The notes under the pieces were generated by a model. The model had not been told where the DNA came from. It saw only the letters and a program-made list of their open reading frames with translations, and did no database searches. Shown one piece after another: positions 16,930-25,182 of a stretch of DNA of 64,000 nucleotides. Positions within the stretch are counted from its first letter, which is position 1. Every line of letters begins with the position of its first letter. Origin of the DNA: Lentzea albidocapillata subsp. violacea (GTDB lineage: Bacteria > Actinomycetota > Actinomycetes > Mycobacteriales > Pseudonocardiaceae); the NCBI RefSeq assembly GCF_900100275.1, contig NZ_FNET01000003.1, positions 248,001-312,000 on the forward strand. Reading direction: 5' to 3'. The translations under genes and the position numbers were made by a program.

Positions 16930-18465
16930 GTGCCGGGGAACGGGTTGTGGCGCACGAAGTCGATCGAGCAGTCGATCGCGGACACGGACGAGCCGGGCAC
17001 CAAGCTCCGCAAGGATCTGACGGCGTGGGACCTCACGGTCTTCGGTGTCGCGGTGGTCATCGGTGCCGGCATCTTCACACTCACCGCGAGCGCCGCGGGC
17101 AACATCGCGGGGCCGTCGGTCTCGCTGTCGTTCGTGCTGGCGGCGATCGCCTGTGCGCTGGCCGCGTTGTGTTACGCCGAGTTCGCCTCGACGGTGCCGG
17201 TCGCGGGTAGCGCGTACACCTTCTCCTACGCGACGTTCGGCGAGTTCGCCGCGTGGATCATCGGGTGGGACCTGGTGCTGGAGTTCGCGGTCGGTTCGGC
17301 CGCGGTCGCCAAGGGGTGGTCTGCCTACCTGCAGACGACGTTGGGGCTCATGGGTTTCGACGTGAAGACCGAGGTGGGCGACGGCATCAAGTTCGACTGG
17401 GGTGCGGTGCTCCTGGTCGCGGTGCTTACGGCGCTGCTGGTCGTCGGCACGAAGCTGAGTTCGCGGGTCAGTGCGGTTATCACGGCCATCAAGGTCGCGG
17501 TGGTGCTGCTCGTGATCGTGCTCGGCATCAGCTACATCAAGGCCGAGAACTACTCGCCGTTCATCCCGCCGGCCGCCGAAAGTGGTCCTGCCGCGCACGC
17601 GGGGGTCGAGCAGTCGCTGTTCTCGCTGCTCACCGGCTACTCGGGCAGCACGTACGGCGTGCTCGGCATGCTGGCGGCGGCGAGCATCGTGTTCTTCGCG
17701 TTCATCGGGTTCGACGTCGTGGCGACCACGGCGGAGGAGACGAAGAACCCGCAGAAGGCCGTGCCGCGCGGCATCCTCGGCTCGCTGGCCATCGTCACGG
17801 TGCTGTACGTCGCCGTCACGCTGGTGATCACCGGCATGGTGCCGTACGAGCGGCTCAGGACGCAGCCTGACGGCACGCGCGCAACGCTCGCGACCGCGTT
17901 CGCGGACAACGGTGTCGACTGGGCGGCGACGGTGATCTCGGTCGGTGCGCTCGCCGGTCTGACCACCGTCGTCATGGTGCTGATGCTCGGCCAGAGTCGT
18001 GTGCTGTTCGCGATGTCGCGGGACGGACTGCTGCCGCGCAAGCTCGCCAAGACCGGCAGCCACGGCACGCCGACGCGCATCACGATCATCATCGGTGTGC
18101 TCGTCGCGGTCGCCGCCGGCTTCTTCCCGGCGGGCAAGCTCGAAGAGATGGTGAACGTCGGCACGCTGTTCGCGTTCATTCTCGTCTCCGCGGGTGTGCT
18201 GGTGCTGCGTAAGACGAGGCCCGACCTGCCGCGCGGGTTCCGCGTGCCGCTCGTGCCGCTGGTGCCGATCCTCGCGATCCTCGCCTGCCTGTGGCTGATG
18301 CTGAACCTGACCGCGCTCACGTGGATCCGGTTCCTCATCTGGATGGCGCTCGGTGTCGTCGTCTACTTCGTCTACAGCCGGCGCAACTCGGTGCTGGGCA
18401 AGACCGGCAAGGGCAAGGTCGAGCCCGAACCGGTGATCAAGCACGGCGAAGAACCCGGGTTCTAG
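16930..18465 (+). CDS. APC-family amino-acid permease
   Basis: 511-residue amino acid-polyamine-organocation transporter of the cationic amino acid (CAT/YfnA) subgroup, with 12-13 TM helices. The family signature FGVAVVIGAGIFTLTA (TM1) and FIGFDVVATTAEETKNPQ (TM6 and following loop) are present. GTG 16930 has a strong AAGGAGGT seven bases upstream; the frame extends to 16894 without a site. Corresponds in position to Rv3253c. It is isolated by a long repeat-rich gap upstream; MarR follows 25 nt downstream. Confidence 0.9.
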   Translation: MPGNGLWRTKSIEQSIADTDEPGTKLRKDLTAWDLTVFGVAVVIGAGIFTLTASAAGNIAGPSVSLSFVLAAIACALAALCYAEFASTVPVAGSAYTFSYATFGEFAAWIIGWDLVLEFAVGSAAVAKGWSAYLQTTLGLMGFDVKTEVGDGIKFDWGAVLLVAVLTALLVVGTKLSSRVSAVITAIKVAVVLLVIVLGISYIKAENYSPFIPPAAESGPAAHAGVEQSLFSLLTGYSGSTYGVLGMLAAASIVFFAFIGFDVVATTAEETKNPQKAVPRGILGSLAIVTVLYVAVTLVITGMVPYERLRTQPDGTRATLATAFADNGVDWAATVISVGALAGLTTVVMVLMLGQSRVLFAMSRDGLLPRKLAKTGSHGTPTRITIIIGVLVAVAAGFFPAGKLEEMVNVGTLFAFILVSAGVLVLRKTRPDLPRGFRVPLVPLVPILAILACLWLMLNLTALTWIRFLIWMALGVVVYFVYSRRNSVLGKTGKGKVEPEPVIKHGEEPGF

Positions 18466-18490
18466 CTCGTCACCAACTAACCTGCGCACC

Positions 18491-18946
18491 ATGGAAAACG
18501 CACGGTGGCTCTCCGAGGAGGAGGGCAGCGCCTGGCACCACTTCGTCCAGGCGTACCACCTCCTCGAGAGGCAGATCGAACAGCAGTTGCAGCGCGACGC
18601 GGGCCTTTCGCACGCGCAGTACAACGTGCTGGTCGTGCTGTCCGAACAGCCGGGCAACCGCATGCGCATGACCGAACTGGCGCGCAGGGTCGTGGTGTCG
18701 AAGAGTTCGCTGACCTACCAGATCGGCAAGCTGGAGAAGACGGGACTCGTGCGGCGCGAACCGCACGAGTCCGACGAACGCGGCATCCTTGCCGTGCTCA
18801 CCGACGAGGGCAAGGCCCTGCTGCAAGCCGCCGCGCCCGGCCACGTCACCACGGTCCGCGAGTACCTGATCGACCTCTTCACGCCGGAGCAGCTCGCGCA
18901 GCTCGGGTCGTTCATGCAGACCGTGCACGAGAAAGCGGACGACTAG
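18491..18946 (+). CDS. MarR family transcriptional regulator
   Basis: 151-residue winged-helix repressor. Helix EQQLQRDAGLSHAQYNVLVVL leads to the wHTH MTELARRVVVSKSSLTYQIGKLEKTGLV and the wing RREPHESDERGILAVLTDEG (the D-x-R element). Such proteins bind short palindromes as dimers and are released by phenolic ligands or oxidants. It follows the permease by 25 nt and may be in its transcript; its last 4 nt overlap the convergent P-loop gene. Target genes are not identifiable here. Confidence 0.88.
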   Translation: MENARWLSEEEGSAWHHFVQAYHLLERQIEQQLQRDAGLSHAQYNVLVVLSEQPGNRMRMTELARRVVVSKSSLTYQIGKLEKTGLVRREPHESDERGILAVLTDEGKALLQAAAPGHVTTVREYLIDLFTPEQLAQLGSFMQTVHEKADD

Positions 18947-19548
18947 AGCGTCAGCAGGCCCCGTTCGTCCAGCCACCGCGCCACGTCGTCCGGGCCCTGC
19001 CGTGTCACGTCCAGTTCCAGCACCGGCAGGATCGACTTCGCCGCGAGGGCGCGGAGTTGGTGCTGCTCCTCGACGAACGGCTCCAGCGAGACGTACTGCT
19101 TCGGGTTCGCGCTGATCCTCAGCCGTTCTTCCCGTGCCGCCTCGAACGTGTCCTCGGGCCGCGTGCACAGCACGATCGCGAAGTTGAGCGGCTTCAGCCT
19201 TTCCTCCAGCCAGGCGAAGTCGAACTCGCGCCCCTGCCGCGCCTGGTACGCCAACGTGGACAGGTGGAACCGGTCGACGATCCACGAGTAGTAGCGCTGC
19301 AGTTCGAACATCCGCACCCACGTCTCGTAGGTCTCCATCGCGTGCGCGGTCTCTTCCGGCGCGAAGTCGATCAGCCCGCGGCCCCAGGGCTCGTTGCTGA
19401 AGCCGCTCCACTCACCCGAGATCAACGGCGAGTGGTACCGGTACCTGCGGTGACCGACCAGACGAGGGTGCTCGTTCAACGCGAACGCCAGGTCCGTCTT
19501 GCCGGTCAGTCGCGTGCCTTCGAGGATCACCTTGGGCGTGAGCTTCAT
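18943..19548 (-). CDS. P-loop kinase-like protein, divergent from glmL
   Basis: 201-residue predicted nucleoside/nucleotide kinase-like protein. Walker A is GTRLTGKTDLA (about 11-21); the dTMP-kinase-like layout continues with IVDRFHLSTLAYQ (about 90-102, DR motif) and FAIVLCTRPEDTFEAAREER (about 123-142, lid region with Arg). Substrate unknown. Divergent from the GlmL-like gene with only 17 nt between the starts, so the two share regulatory DNA; it converges on MarR with a 4-nt overlap. Not the thymidylate kinase, which lies at 32.7 kb. Confidence 0.72.
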   Translation of the reverse strand: MKLTPKVILEGTRLTGKTDLAFALNEHPRLVGHRRYRYHSPLISGEWSGFSNEPWGRGLIDFAPEETAHAMETYETWVRMFELQRYYSWIVDRFHLSTLAYQARQGREFDFAWLEERLKPLNFAIVLCTRPEDTFEAAREERLRISANPKQYVSLEPFVEEQHQLRALAAKSILPVLELDVTRQGPDDVARWLDERGLLTL

Positions 19549-19565
19549 GATGGCAAGCTATCCCG

Positions 19566-20801
19566 GTGATCCTCTGTCTCGACGTCGGTTCCACCTGGAC
19601 CAAGGCCGCTCTCATCACCCCCGAGGGCGAACTGGTCCGGACCGGACAGCACCCGACCACGCCACCGGAAGTGCTGCGGGGCATCGACGCGCTGCGTTCC
19701 GAAGTCGGTGACGGCGAGATCCTCGCGTGCTCCTCGGCTGGCGGTGGCCTCAGGCTTGCCGTCGTCGGCCAGGAACGGGTGGTGAGCGCCGAGGCCGGCT
19801 ACCGGGTCGCGCTCAGCGCGGGCGCCAAGATCGTGCACGTCAGCGCGGGCCCGGTCGACGTGAGGGCGTTGCGCGCGTCGGCACCGGACCTGATCCTGCT
19901 GGTCGGCGGCACGGACGGCGGTGATCGGTCGGTCCTGTTGCACAACGCCGCGAAGCTCGCCCGCGTGGCCGTGCCGATCGTGCTGGCGGGCAACGCCGAG
20001 GCGCAGCCGGAAGCGTTGGAACTGCTGGCGAAGCGCACTGTGGTGGCCTGTCCGAACGTGCTGCCGGACGTCGGTCAGCTCGCGCCGGAACCCGCACGCA
20101 AGGCGATTCGCGCGGCGTTCCTGCAGCATGTGATCGGCGGCAAGGGGCTTTCGAGAGGCCCGAGGTTCCGTCAGCTCGTGCGGGCCGTGACGCCGGATGC
20201 CGTGCTGGCGGGCGTTTCCCGGCTTGCGGCACAGGACCGTGAAGGTGCCGTGCTGGTGGTCGACGTCGGTGGCGCGACCACGGACGTGTACTCGGCGGTG
20301 TCCACAGCGGACAGTGAAGGTCTGGAGAGGACGGTCGCGCTGCCGCCGGACCGCCGCACCGTCGAGGGTGATCTGGGCATGCGCTGGTCCGCGCCGGGTG
20401 TGGTCAAGGAAGCGCTGACCGAACGCCTGACGACCGAAGACTTGGCCGCAGAGGCCCAGCAACGGGCCGAGAACGTCGGCTGGCTGCCGGACGACCCGAC
20501 CGTCGACGTGAAGCTGGCGTCGTTCGCGGCGATCCTGGCCGTGCGCAGGCATCTCCGGCAGGTCGACGGGCAGCTCGGACCGCACGGCGCGGGCCTGCTG
20601 GTGTTGTCGGGCGGAGTTTTCCGGCACACGCCCGAAATCGGGCCGATCGTCGAGGCGCTGCGGGCCGACCCGGTGCTGCGGCCGGTGCTCAAGGCCGCCG
20701 AGATCACCGTCGACCGCGACTACGTACTGGCACCCGTGGGCCTGCTCGCCGAGTCGGGACGGCTGGACGCCGCCGACCGACTGGCGAAACGGCTGGGTTA
20801 G
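19566..20801 (+). CDS. GlmL/MutL-type reactivase ATPase (PF13941), orphan
   Basis: 411-residue ASKHA-fold ATPase: phosphate-1 MILCLDVGSTWTKAALI, phosphate-2 VLVVDVGGATTDVYSAV (about 229-245), adenosine loop LLVLSGGVFRHTPEIG (about 343-358). GlmL (MutL) proteins accompany B12-dependent glutamate mutase and D-ornithine/lysine aminomutases and are thought to reactivate them. No mutase subunit is present in the window. GTG start 19566. Ends in a 4-nt convergent overlap with the small HTH gene. Confidence 0.8.
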   Translation: MILCLDVGSTWTKAALITPEGELVRTGQHPTTPPEVLRGIDALRSEVGDGEILACSSAGGGLRLAVVGQERVVSAEAGYRVALSAGAKIVHVSAGPVDVRALRASAPDLILLVGGTDGGDRSVLLHNAAKLARVAVPIVLAGNAEAQPEALELLAKRTVVACPNVLPDVGQLAPEPARKAIRAAFLQHVIGGKGLSRGPRFRQLVRAVTPDAVLAGVSRLAAQDREGAVLVVDVGGATTDVYSAVSTADSEGLERTVALPPDRRTVEGDLGMRWSAPGVVKEALTERLTTEDLAAEAQQRAENVGWLPDDPTVDVKLASFAAILAVRRHLRQVDGQLGPHGAGLLVLSGGVFRHTPEIGPIVEALRADPVLRPVLKAAEITVDRDYVLAPVGLLAESGRLDAADRLAKRLG

Positions 20802-21016
20802 GCGGACTCCTCGTCGTCCACGAACTCGAGGAGGTCGCCCGGCTGGCACTCCAGCACCCGGCACATGGCCTCCAGGGTGCTGAACCGCACGGCTTTCGCC
20901 CGCCCGTTCTTCAGCACCGCGACGTTGGCGGGGGTCAGCCCGACCTTCTCCGCGAACTCGCCGACGCTCATCTTGCGTTTGGCCAGCTCGACGTCGATGC
21001 GCACGACGATGGCCAT
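20798..21016 (-). CDS. Small XRE/Cro-type HTH regulator (YozG-like)
   Basis: 72-residue protein that is almost only a helix-turn-helix: MSVGEFAEKVGLTPANVAVLKNG with recognition helix around 26-40, followed by RFSTLEAMCRVLECQPGDLLEF. This compact form is typical of YozG-type regulators paired with DUF2975 membrane proteins. The ATG overlaps the DUF2975 stop by one base (TGATG), so translation is coupled. It probably controls its own operon through the ATCGGTAGT elements upstream of DUF2975. Confidence 0.88.
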   Translation of the reverse strand: MAIVVRIDVELAKRKMSVGEFAEKVGLTPANVAVLKNGRAKAVRFSTLEAMCRVLECQPGDLLEFVDDEESA

Positions 21017-21495
21017 CAGATCACCGATTCCATGTCAGCCCGCAGTTCGGTGGCGCGCTTGAGCAGCGCCCGCATCACCACGAGCACGAGCCCGATCACC
21101 GAGACCGCCGACGTGAACAGGAAGAACAACACGATCACACCGGGGTCGTCGGCGTTGACGCCGACCCAGATGAACACGCCCACCAGCACGACCCATGCCG
21201 CGGCGATCGCCCACACCATCACGTCGACCCACTTGATCGCGCCTTCGGTGAAGATCAGATCCTTGCGCACCAACGTGAGCAGCTTCCAGGTGGCCACGAT
21301 CACGACCTGCACGCACACGACCCAGAAGATCGACACGATCGTCGAGGGCCACCTCAGATGAGCCTGGTCCGGGTTCTGCTCCGCCATGTGGGCGTAGGAG
21401 CCGGGGATCGACAACGTCTCCAGTACGACGAGGATCCCGAACAGCGCCACCAGGAACACCCGGAGCGCCGTCACCGCCCAACGTTCAGCAATCAT
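21016..21495 (-). CDS. DUF2975 membrane protein
   Basis: 159-residue protein with four TM helices (about 8-28, 45-68, 85-110, 118-142), DUF2975 family. Partner of the HTH gene downstream; the pair likely acts as a membrane-linked one-gene regulatory switch, but its signal is unknown. The frame opens at ATG 21516, but ATG 21495 is preferred because a TTGACT-N17-GATACT promoter ends six bases before it, implying a leaderless transcript beginning at this ATG; starting at 21516 would put the first codons inside the promoter. Confidence 0.8.
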   Translation of the reverse strand: MIAERWAVTALRVFLVALFGILVVLETLSIPGSYAHMAEQNPDQAHLRWPSTIVSIFWVVCVQVVIVATWKLLTLVRKDLIFTEGAIKWVDVMVWAIAAAWVVLVGVFIWVGVNADDPGVIVLFFLFTSAVSVIGLVLVVMRALLKRATELRADMESVI

Positions 21496-21501
21496 GCATC
21501 G

Positions 21502-21538
21502 AGTATCGGTAGTCATCTATCGAAAGTCAATCGGTAGT
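21502..21538 (-). promoter_or_regulatory. Promoter and candidate operator of DUF2975-HTH operon
   Basis: Read on the minus strand, TTGACT (21530-21525), 17-bp spacer, GATACT (21507-21502). Direct repeats ATCGGTAGT at 21505-21513 and 21530-21538 (25 bp apart) and an inverted CTATCGA at 21517-21523 cover the promoter. The second repeat also overlaps the region where the divergent TetR promoter must lie. Likely site for the small HTH protein, TetR, or both. Confidence 0.55.
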
Positions 21539-21572
21539 GATCGGGTCGCGGCAGGTCTCTACAGTGATCGCC

Positions 21573-22151
21573 GTGGGACTGCGCGAGCGCAAGAAGACCG
21601 AGACCCGAGCGGCGCTGTCGGCCGCCGCACTGCGGCTCGCCCTGGAGAAGGGCGTGGACGACGTGCGCGTCGACGAGATCGCCGAGGCGGCGAACGTCTC
21701 GCCACGCACCTACAACAACTACTTCGCCAGCCGCGAGCACGCGATCGTCGCCGGCATCACGGCGACCCGCGCGCTCCAGGTCGCGGAGGCGTTGCGGGCC
21801 AGGCCATCCGACGAGCCACTGGTCGACTCGATCATCGCCGCGTTCGCCGCGCAGTACCGCGAACCGCCGACCGAGGCCCTCGCCCTGATCGCCTCGGCAC
21901 CGGCGTTGCGCGCGGCCTACCTCGACTCGGTGGCGGAGCTGGAACCGCCGATCGCCGACGTGATCGCGTCGAGGCTCGGCAAGTCCACCCACGGCGCCGA
22001 AGTGCTGGCGGCCGCAGTGTCGGCGGCCGCCCGCCTCGCCGTGCAACGGTGGGTGGACCTGCGCCCGTCCGGACTGGTCGTGGTCTCGGCGGCCTCCGTC
22101 GAGGACCACCTGCGCGAGGCGATTGGCCACCTCGCGCCCGCACTCAGGTGA
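21573..22151 (+). CDS. TetR/AcrR family regulator
   Basis: 192-residue TetR-type repressor. N-terminal HTH: RERKKTETRAALSAAALRLALEKGVDDVRVDEIAEAA, with VSPRTYNNYFASREHAI as the recognition helix and signature; the C-terminal ~130 residues are the helical ligand/dimer domain. GTG 21573 gives the usual MGLRERKK start; GTG 21564 and the frame to 21537 are alternatives. No SD is visible, and TACAGT at 21560-21565 would place transcription start near the GTG, suggesting a leaderless message. Divergent from DUF2975. Confidence 0.85.
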   Translation: MGLRERKKTETRAALSAAALRLALEKGVDDVRVDEIAEAANVSPRTYNNYFASREHAIVAGITATRALQVAEALRARPSDEPLVDSIIAAFAAQYREPPTEALALIASAPALRAAYLDSVAELEPPIADVIASRLGKSTHGAEVLAAAVSAAARLAVQRWVDLRPSGLVVVSAASVEDHLREAIGHLAPALR

Positions 22152-22668
22152 GTTCGTCCTTCAGCACGCACATGAGCAGCGCGTCGTGCCACTCGCCGTC
22201 GCGGAAGAACGACTGCCGGAACCGTCCGTCGACCTGGAAACCGACCTTCTCGTAGGACCGGATGGCGCGGGTGTTCGCCTCCACGACGCCGAGTTCGATC
22301 GAGTGCAGCCGCATGGTGCCGAACCCGTACCGGCACGCCGTGCGCAGGGCATCGGTGCCGTAGCCGCCGCCCCAGTGGTCCTTCTCGCCGATGTAGATGT
22401 CGACCTCGGCCCGTGCGTTGACCGGATCCGCGTCCCGCAGCACGACGACGCCGATGAGCTTGCCGTCCTTCAGCGTCTCGATGCAGAAGGTGACCTTCTC
22501 GTACGAGTTCTCCTGCCGGTCGGCGAAGCGTTTGCGCGCCGACGCCAGCGACGAGTGGAAGTAGCTCTGCAGCCACCGCATCACTTCCTCGTCGTTGTGC
22601 CAGCGGTGGAACGCGTCGGCGTCCTCCGGCTCGACGGGCCGCAGTCGAACAAGATCCCCGGTCAGCAT
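22144..22668 (-). CDS. GNAT N-acetyltransferase
   Basis: 174-residue RimJ/RimL-type GNAT. Begins LTGDLVRLRPVEPEDADAF and shows IYIGEKDHWGGGYGTDAL (acetyl-CoA pyrophosphate loop, Q/R-x-x-G-x-G/A variant G-G-G-Y-G) and LGVVEANTRAIRSYEKVGF (motif B). Acetylates an unknown amine, possibly a protein N-terminus or antibiotic. ATG 22668 lies 10 nt after the stop of the upstream membrane gene, so the two are probably one transcript; convergent with TetR (8-nt overlap). Confidence 0.87.
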   Translation of the reverse strand: MLTGDLVRLRPVEPEDADAFHRWHNDEEVMRWLQSYFHSSLASARKRFADRQENSYEKVTFCIETLKDGKLIGVVVLRDADPVNARAEVDIYIGEKDHWGGGYGTDALRTACRYGFGTMRLHSIELGVVEANTRAIRSYEKVGFQVDGRFRQSFFRDGEWHDALLMCVLKDELT

Positions 22669-22678
22669 GATCGGAAGA

Positions 22679-25084
22679 CTAGGAGCCGCCCAATACGTCC
22701 CGCGACCGAGTTTCCGGCTTCCGTGCGAACGGCAGCGCAGGCGACTCCGGCGCGTCCACCCGCAACAGCCCCGCCGCGATCGCCACCGCCCGATCCCACT
22801 CCGGGTCCGACGTGTAGTCCGAGTGCGCCGACACCCCGGACCGCCACCGCAGTCCGGGGAACGGCCCGCGCTGCGGATCCGGCAGCCAGTGGTCGCCACC
22901 CAGCACCAACGCCCCGGTCGGCCCGCGCAGGGCAGGCGCCAAAGCACCCTCCGAGCCGTCCTCGCGATAGCCGACGCCGAGCAACATGCCGTCGAACACC
23001 TGCCGCCGCCACGTCGTCACGGCGCCGCCCAGCGGATCCGTGCCCCGACAGAGCGCACGCCAGCGTCCGTCCAGCCCACCGGCCAGCCGGGCCAGCGACG
23101 CGTGCGGCACCACGGCTGGGAACGCCCGCGGGTAAGCCCACTGCAGCTGCGAACCGGCCGTGAGCAGCCCGATCCGTTCGCGGTCGTGCGCAGGCAGTTC
23201 CTCCAGCAGGCGGGCAGCGGCGACGGCGACCAGCAGGGAGCCCTGCGAATGTCCACAGAGGACGACTCGGGTGCCGGGGTCGCGCAGGTGGTCCTGCACG
23301 CGGGCCACGAGCTCCGGCACGACCTTCAGCGCGTAGCAGGGCGGTACGATCGGATGCGCCTCACGCGGCCAGAACTGCGCGATGTCCGCGATGATCCCGA
23401 GCCGTCGCCCGGACTCCGGCTGCCGCGCCGCCAAATACACCGCACGCAGCAACGACACGGCCAGCAGGCCGAGCACGAATACGCCGAACGCGGAGAACGG
23501 ATACGTCCACGACGCCAGCGGCACGTTGCTCAACCGGAGCAAGGACGCGAGCACGGCGCCGACCACCAGCACGGACGCGATGATCAAGATCATGTGATGG
23601 CCGTGGTTGCGTTCCCAGCGCGCCCACCACCACGCCCGCGTCGCCATGCGGAGATCGCGCATCCGGCCGGAGTGCAGCAGCGAAGCCTCGCGCGCCCACA
23701 CCTTGCCCTTGCGGAACGCCCGCCAGCGCACGGCGCCGGTGAACGAAGCCACCGCGAGCATGCTCAGCAGCGCCAACGCACCCGCCACGCCCCACAGCAG
23801 AGTGATGTAGTTGTACCCGACCGGCAGGTCCAGCTCGCCGCCCAGCGCCTTGCGCACCGGCAACGCCACTCCGGCGCCGAAGCCGCCGCCGAGCAGCCCG
23901 GCGATCGCCAGCACCGGCGCCGCGAACCAGCCACCGGCCCACGGCCGCAGTTCGCGCGGCAGCGAGCGCCACGTCTTGCGGGCCAGCAGTGCGGCGGGCA
24001 CCAGCATCAGCCCGAACAGCACCAGCACGAACGCCATCAGCAACGCCACGACCTGCACGGTCACGTCCGCGCCGGGTACCCGCAACGGCAACTGCTTCTG
24101 CAACCCCAGCGTCGTCAGCACCAGAAGCACCGAGAACATCAGCAGCAACCGCCGCGGCTTGCGACTCAACGCCGCGCGCAACCACCGTCCGCCGCGATGA
24201 GGCGCACCGCCCGTGGGGTCGTCCAACAACAACACGCCGAGCACGGACAGGCCGATGAGCACCAGCGAGACGGTCCACGCCGCCATGATCGCGACGCCCA
24301 TGCCGCCGGTGGCCGTGAGCTGCCGCAACGGCCCGCCCAGCGCGATCAGCGACGTCACCGCGAGCGCGGCCACGATGTGCAGCGACCGCAACGCCGGCGT
24401 GTCCGGGTCGGTCGCCACGTGCGCGCCGGGCAGTCCGGACGGGGGTTGCTTCTCCTGCTCCTCGGCGTCGGCGATCTCCTTGCGCTCGATCCGCCATTCG
24501 ACGTGCGAGACGCGCCGCATCACCGCGATCACCACCAGGATCGGCAGCAACCCCAGGAAGGTCCGGAACCAGGGAAACGCGCGCACGTCGGCCGGAATGC
24601 TGGTCAGACACGCGGTAGCGGGCCGCAGGCACTGGGCCGCGAGCAGGTCCAGGCTGACCACCGAGATCTGCGCGACCAGCAACGCCGTCAGCAGCAGCGC
24701 GAACACCCGCAACAACGACCGCAGGCCGATGCCGAGCAGGTGAGCGGGCAGGTTCTGCTCGGGAACGGGAGGCAGCATCCAGTGCGCGACGTTCGCGATG
24801 CTGAACGGGAAGAGCAGCGCCCACGTGGCCTTGGCCACACCGCCGGACGTCATTCCGCCCCACAAATACCCCTCGACCACGCGGGGGATGGGACGGCCCT
24901 CGGTCTGCAAAACTGGTCCAGGCGCGGGCCTGCGGAGTCTGTCAGCCGGGCGCACGATGCGCCCGAGACCGTCTCCCGCAACGTCCACGGCCGCAACGGC
25001 GTCGACCAACGTCTGCGGCGTCGTTCCTTGAACGCCGTGCACGCGCAGTTCGACGACACGTGTGTCCGGGCCGGCAATCAACAC
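22679..25084 (-). CDS. Polytopic membrane protein with C-terminal alpha/beta-hydrolase motif
   Basis: 801-residue protein with about eleven TM helices between residues 85 and 555. It begins with a soluble segment VVELRVHGVQGTTPQ that resembles the HG loop of a hydrolase, and a C-terminal soluble domain contains VVLCGHSQGSLLVAVAAARLL (about 632-652), a GxSxG nucleophile elbow. It looks as if a lipase/esterase fold is split by a membrane insertion. Substrate unknown; a membrane lipid is likely. GTG start 25084, divergent from sahH (98-bp gap). Confidence 0.75.
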   Translation of the reverse strand: MLIAGPDTRVVELRVHGVQGTTPQTLVDAVAAVDVAGDGLGRIVRPADRLRRPAPGPVLQTEGRPIPRVVEGYLWGGMTSGGVAKATWALLFPFSIANVAHWMLPPVPEQNLPAHLLGIGLRSLLRVFALLLTALLVAQISVVSLDLLAAQCLRPATACLTSIPADVRAFPWFRTFLGLLPILVVIAVMRRVSHVEWRIERKEIADAEEQEKQPPSGLPGAHVATDPDTPALRSLHIVAALAVTSLIALGGPLRQLTATGGMGVAIMAAWTVSLVLIGLSVLGVLLLDDPTGGAPHRGGRWLRAALSRKPRRLLLMFSVLLVLTTLGLQKQLPLRVPGADVTVQVVALLMAFVLVLFGLMLVPAALLARKTWRSLPRELRPWAGGWFAAPVLAIAGLLGGGFGAGVALPVRKALGGELDLPVGYNYITLLWGVAGALALLSMLAVASFTGAVRWRAFRKGKVWAREASLLHSGRMRDLRMATRAWWWARWERNHGHHMILIIASVLVVGAVLASLLRLSNVPLASWTYPFSAFGVFVLGLLAVSLLRAVYLAARQPESGRRLGIIADIAQFWPREAHPIVPPCYALKVVPELVARVQDHLRDPGTRVVLCGHSQGSLLVAVAAARLLEELPAHDRERIGLLTAGSQLQWAYPRAFPAVVPHASLARLAGGLDGRWRALCRGTDPLGGAVTTWRRQVFDGMLLGVGYREDGSEGALAPALRGPTGALVLGGDHWLPDPQRGPFPGLRWRSGVSAHSDYTSDPEWDRAVAIAAGLLRVDAPESPALPFARKPETRSRDVLGGS

Positions 25085-25182
25085 CCGAGACCTCCCTCAC
25101 CCAACGTGGGGGACATAGTGGTGCATCAGCGGGCGGTATGGTCGGACGACACCCTCGCTGAAGTGCCCTGGAGGACTTCGTA

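Noticed and set aside
16320..17020. Several ORFs with repeated Pro-Ala-Arg-Pro peptides
   Set aside because: Generated by the 19-bp tandem repeat read in all three frames; no start site, no family.
25085..25182. SAH riboswitch upstream of sahH
   Set aside because: Only 98 bp, shared with a divergent gene, and no SAH aptamer pattern could be recognised by eye; a covariance search would decide.
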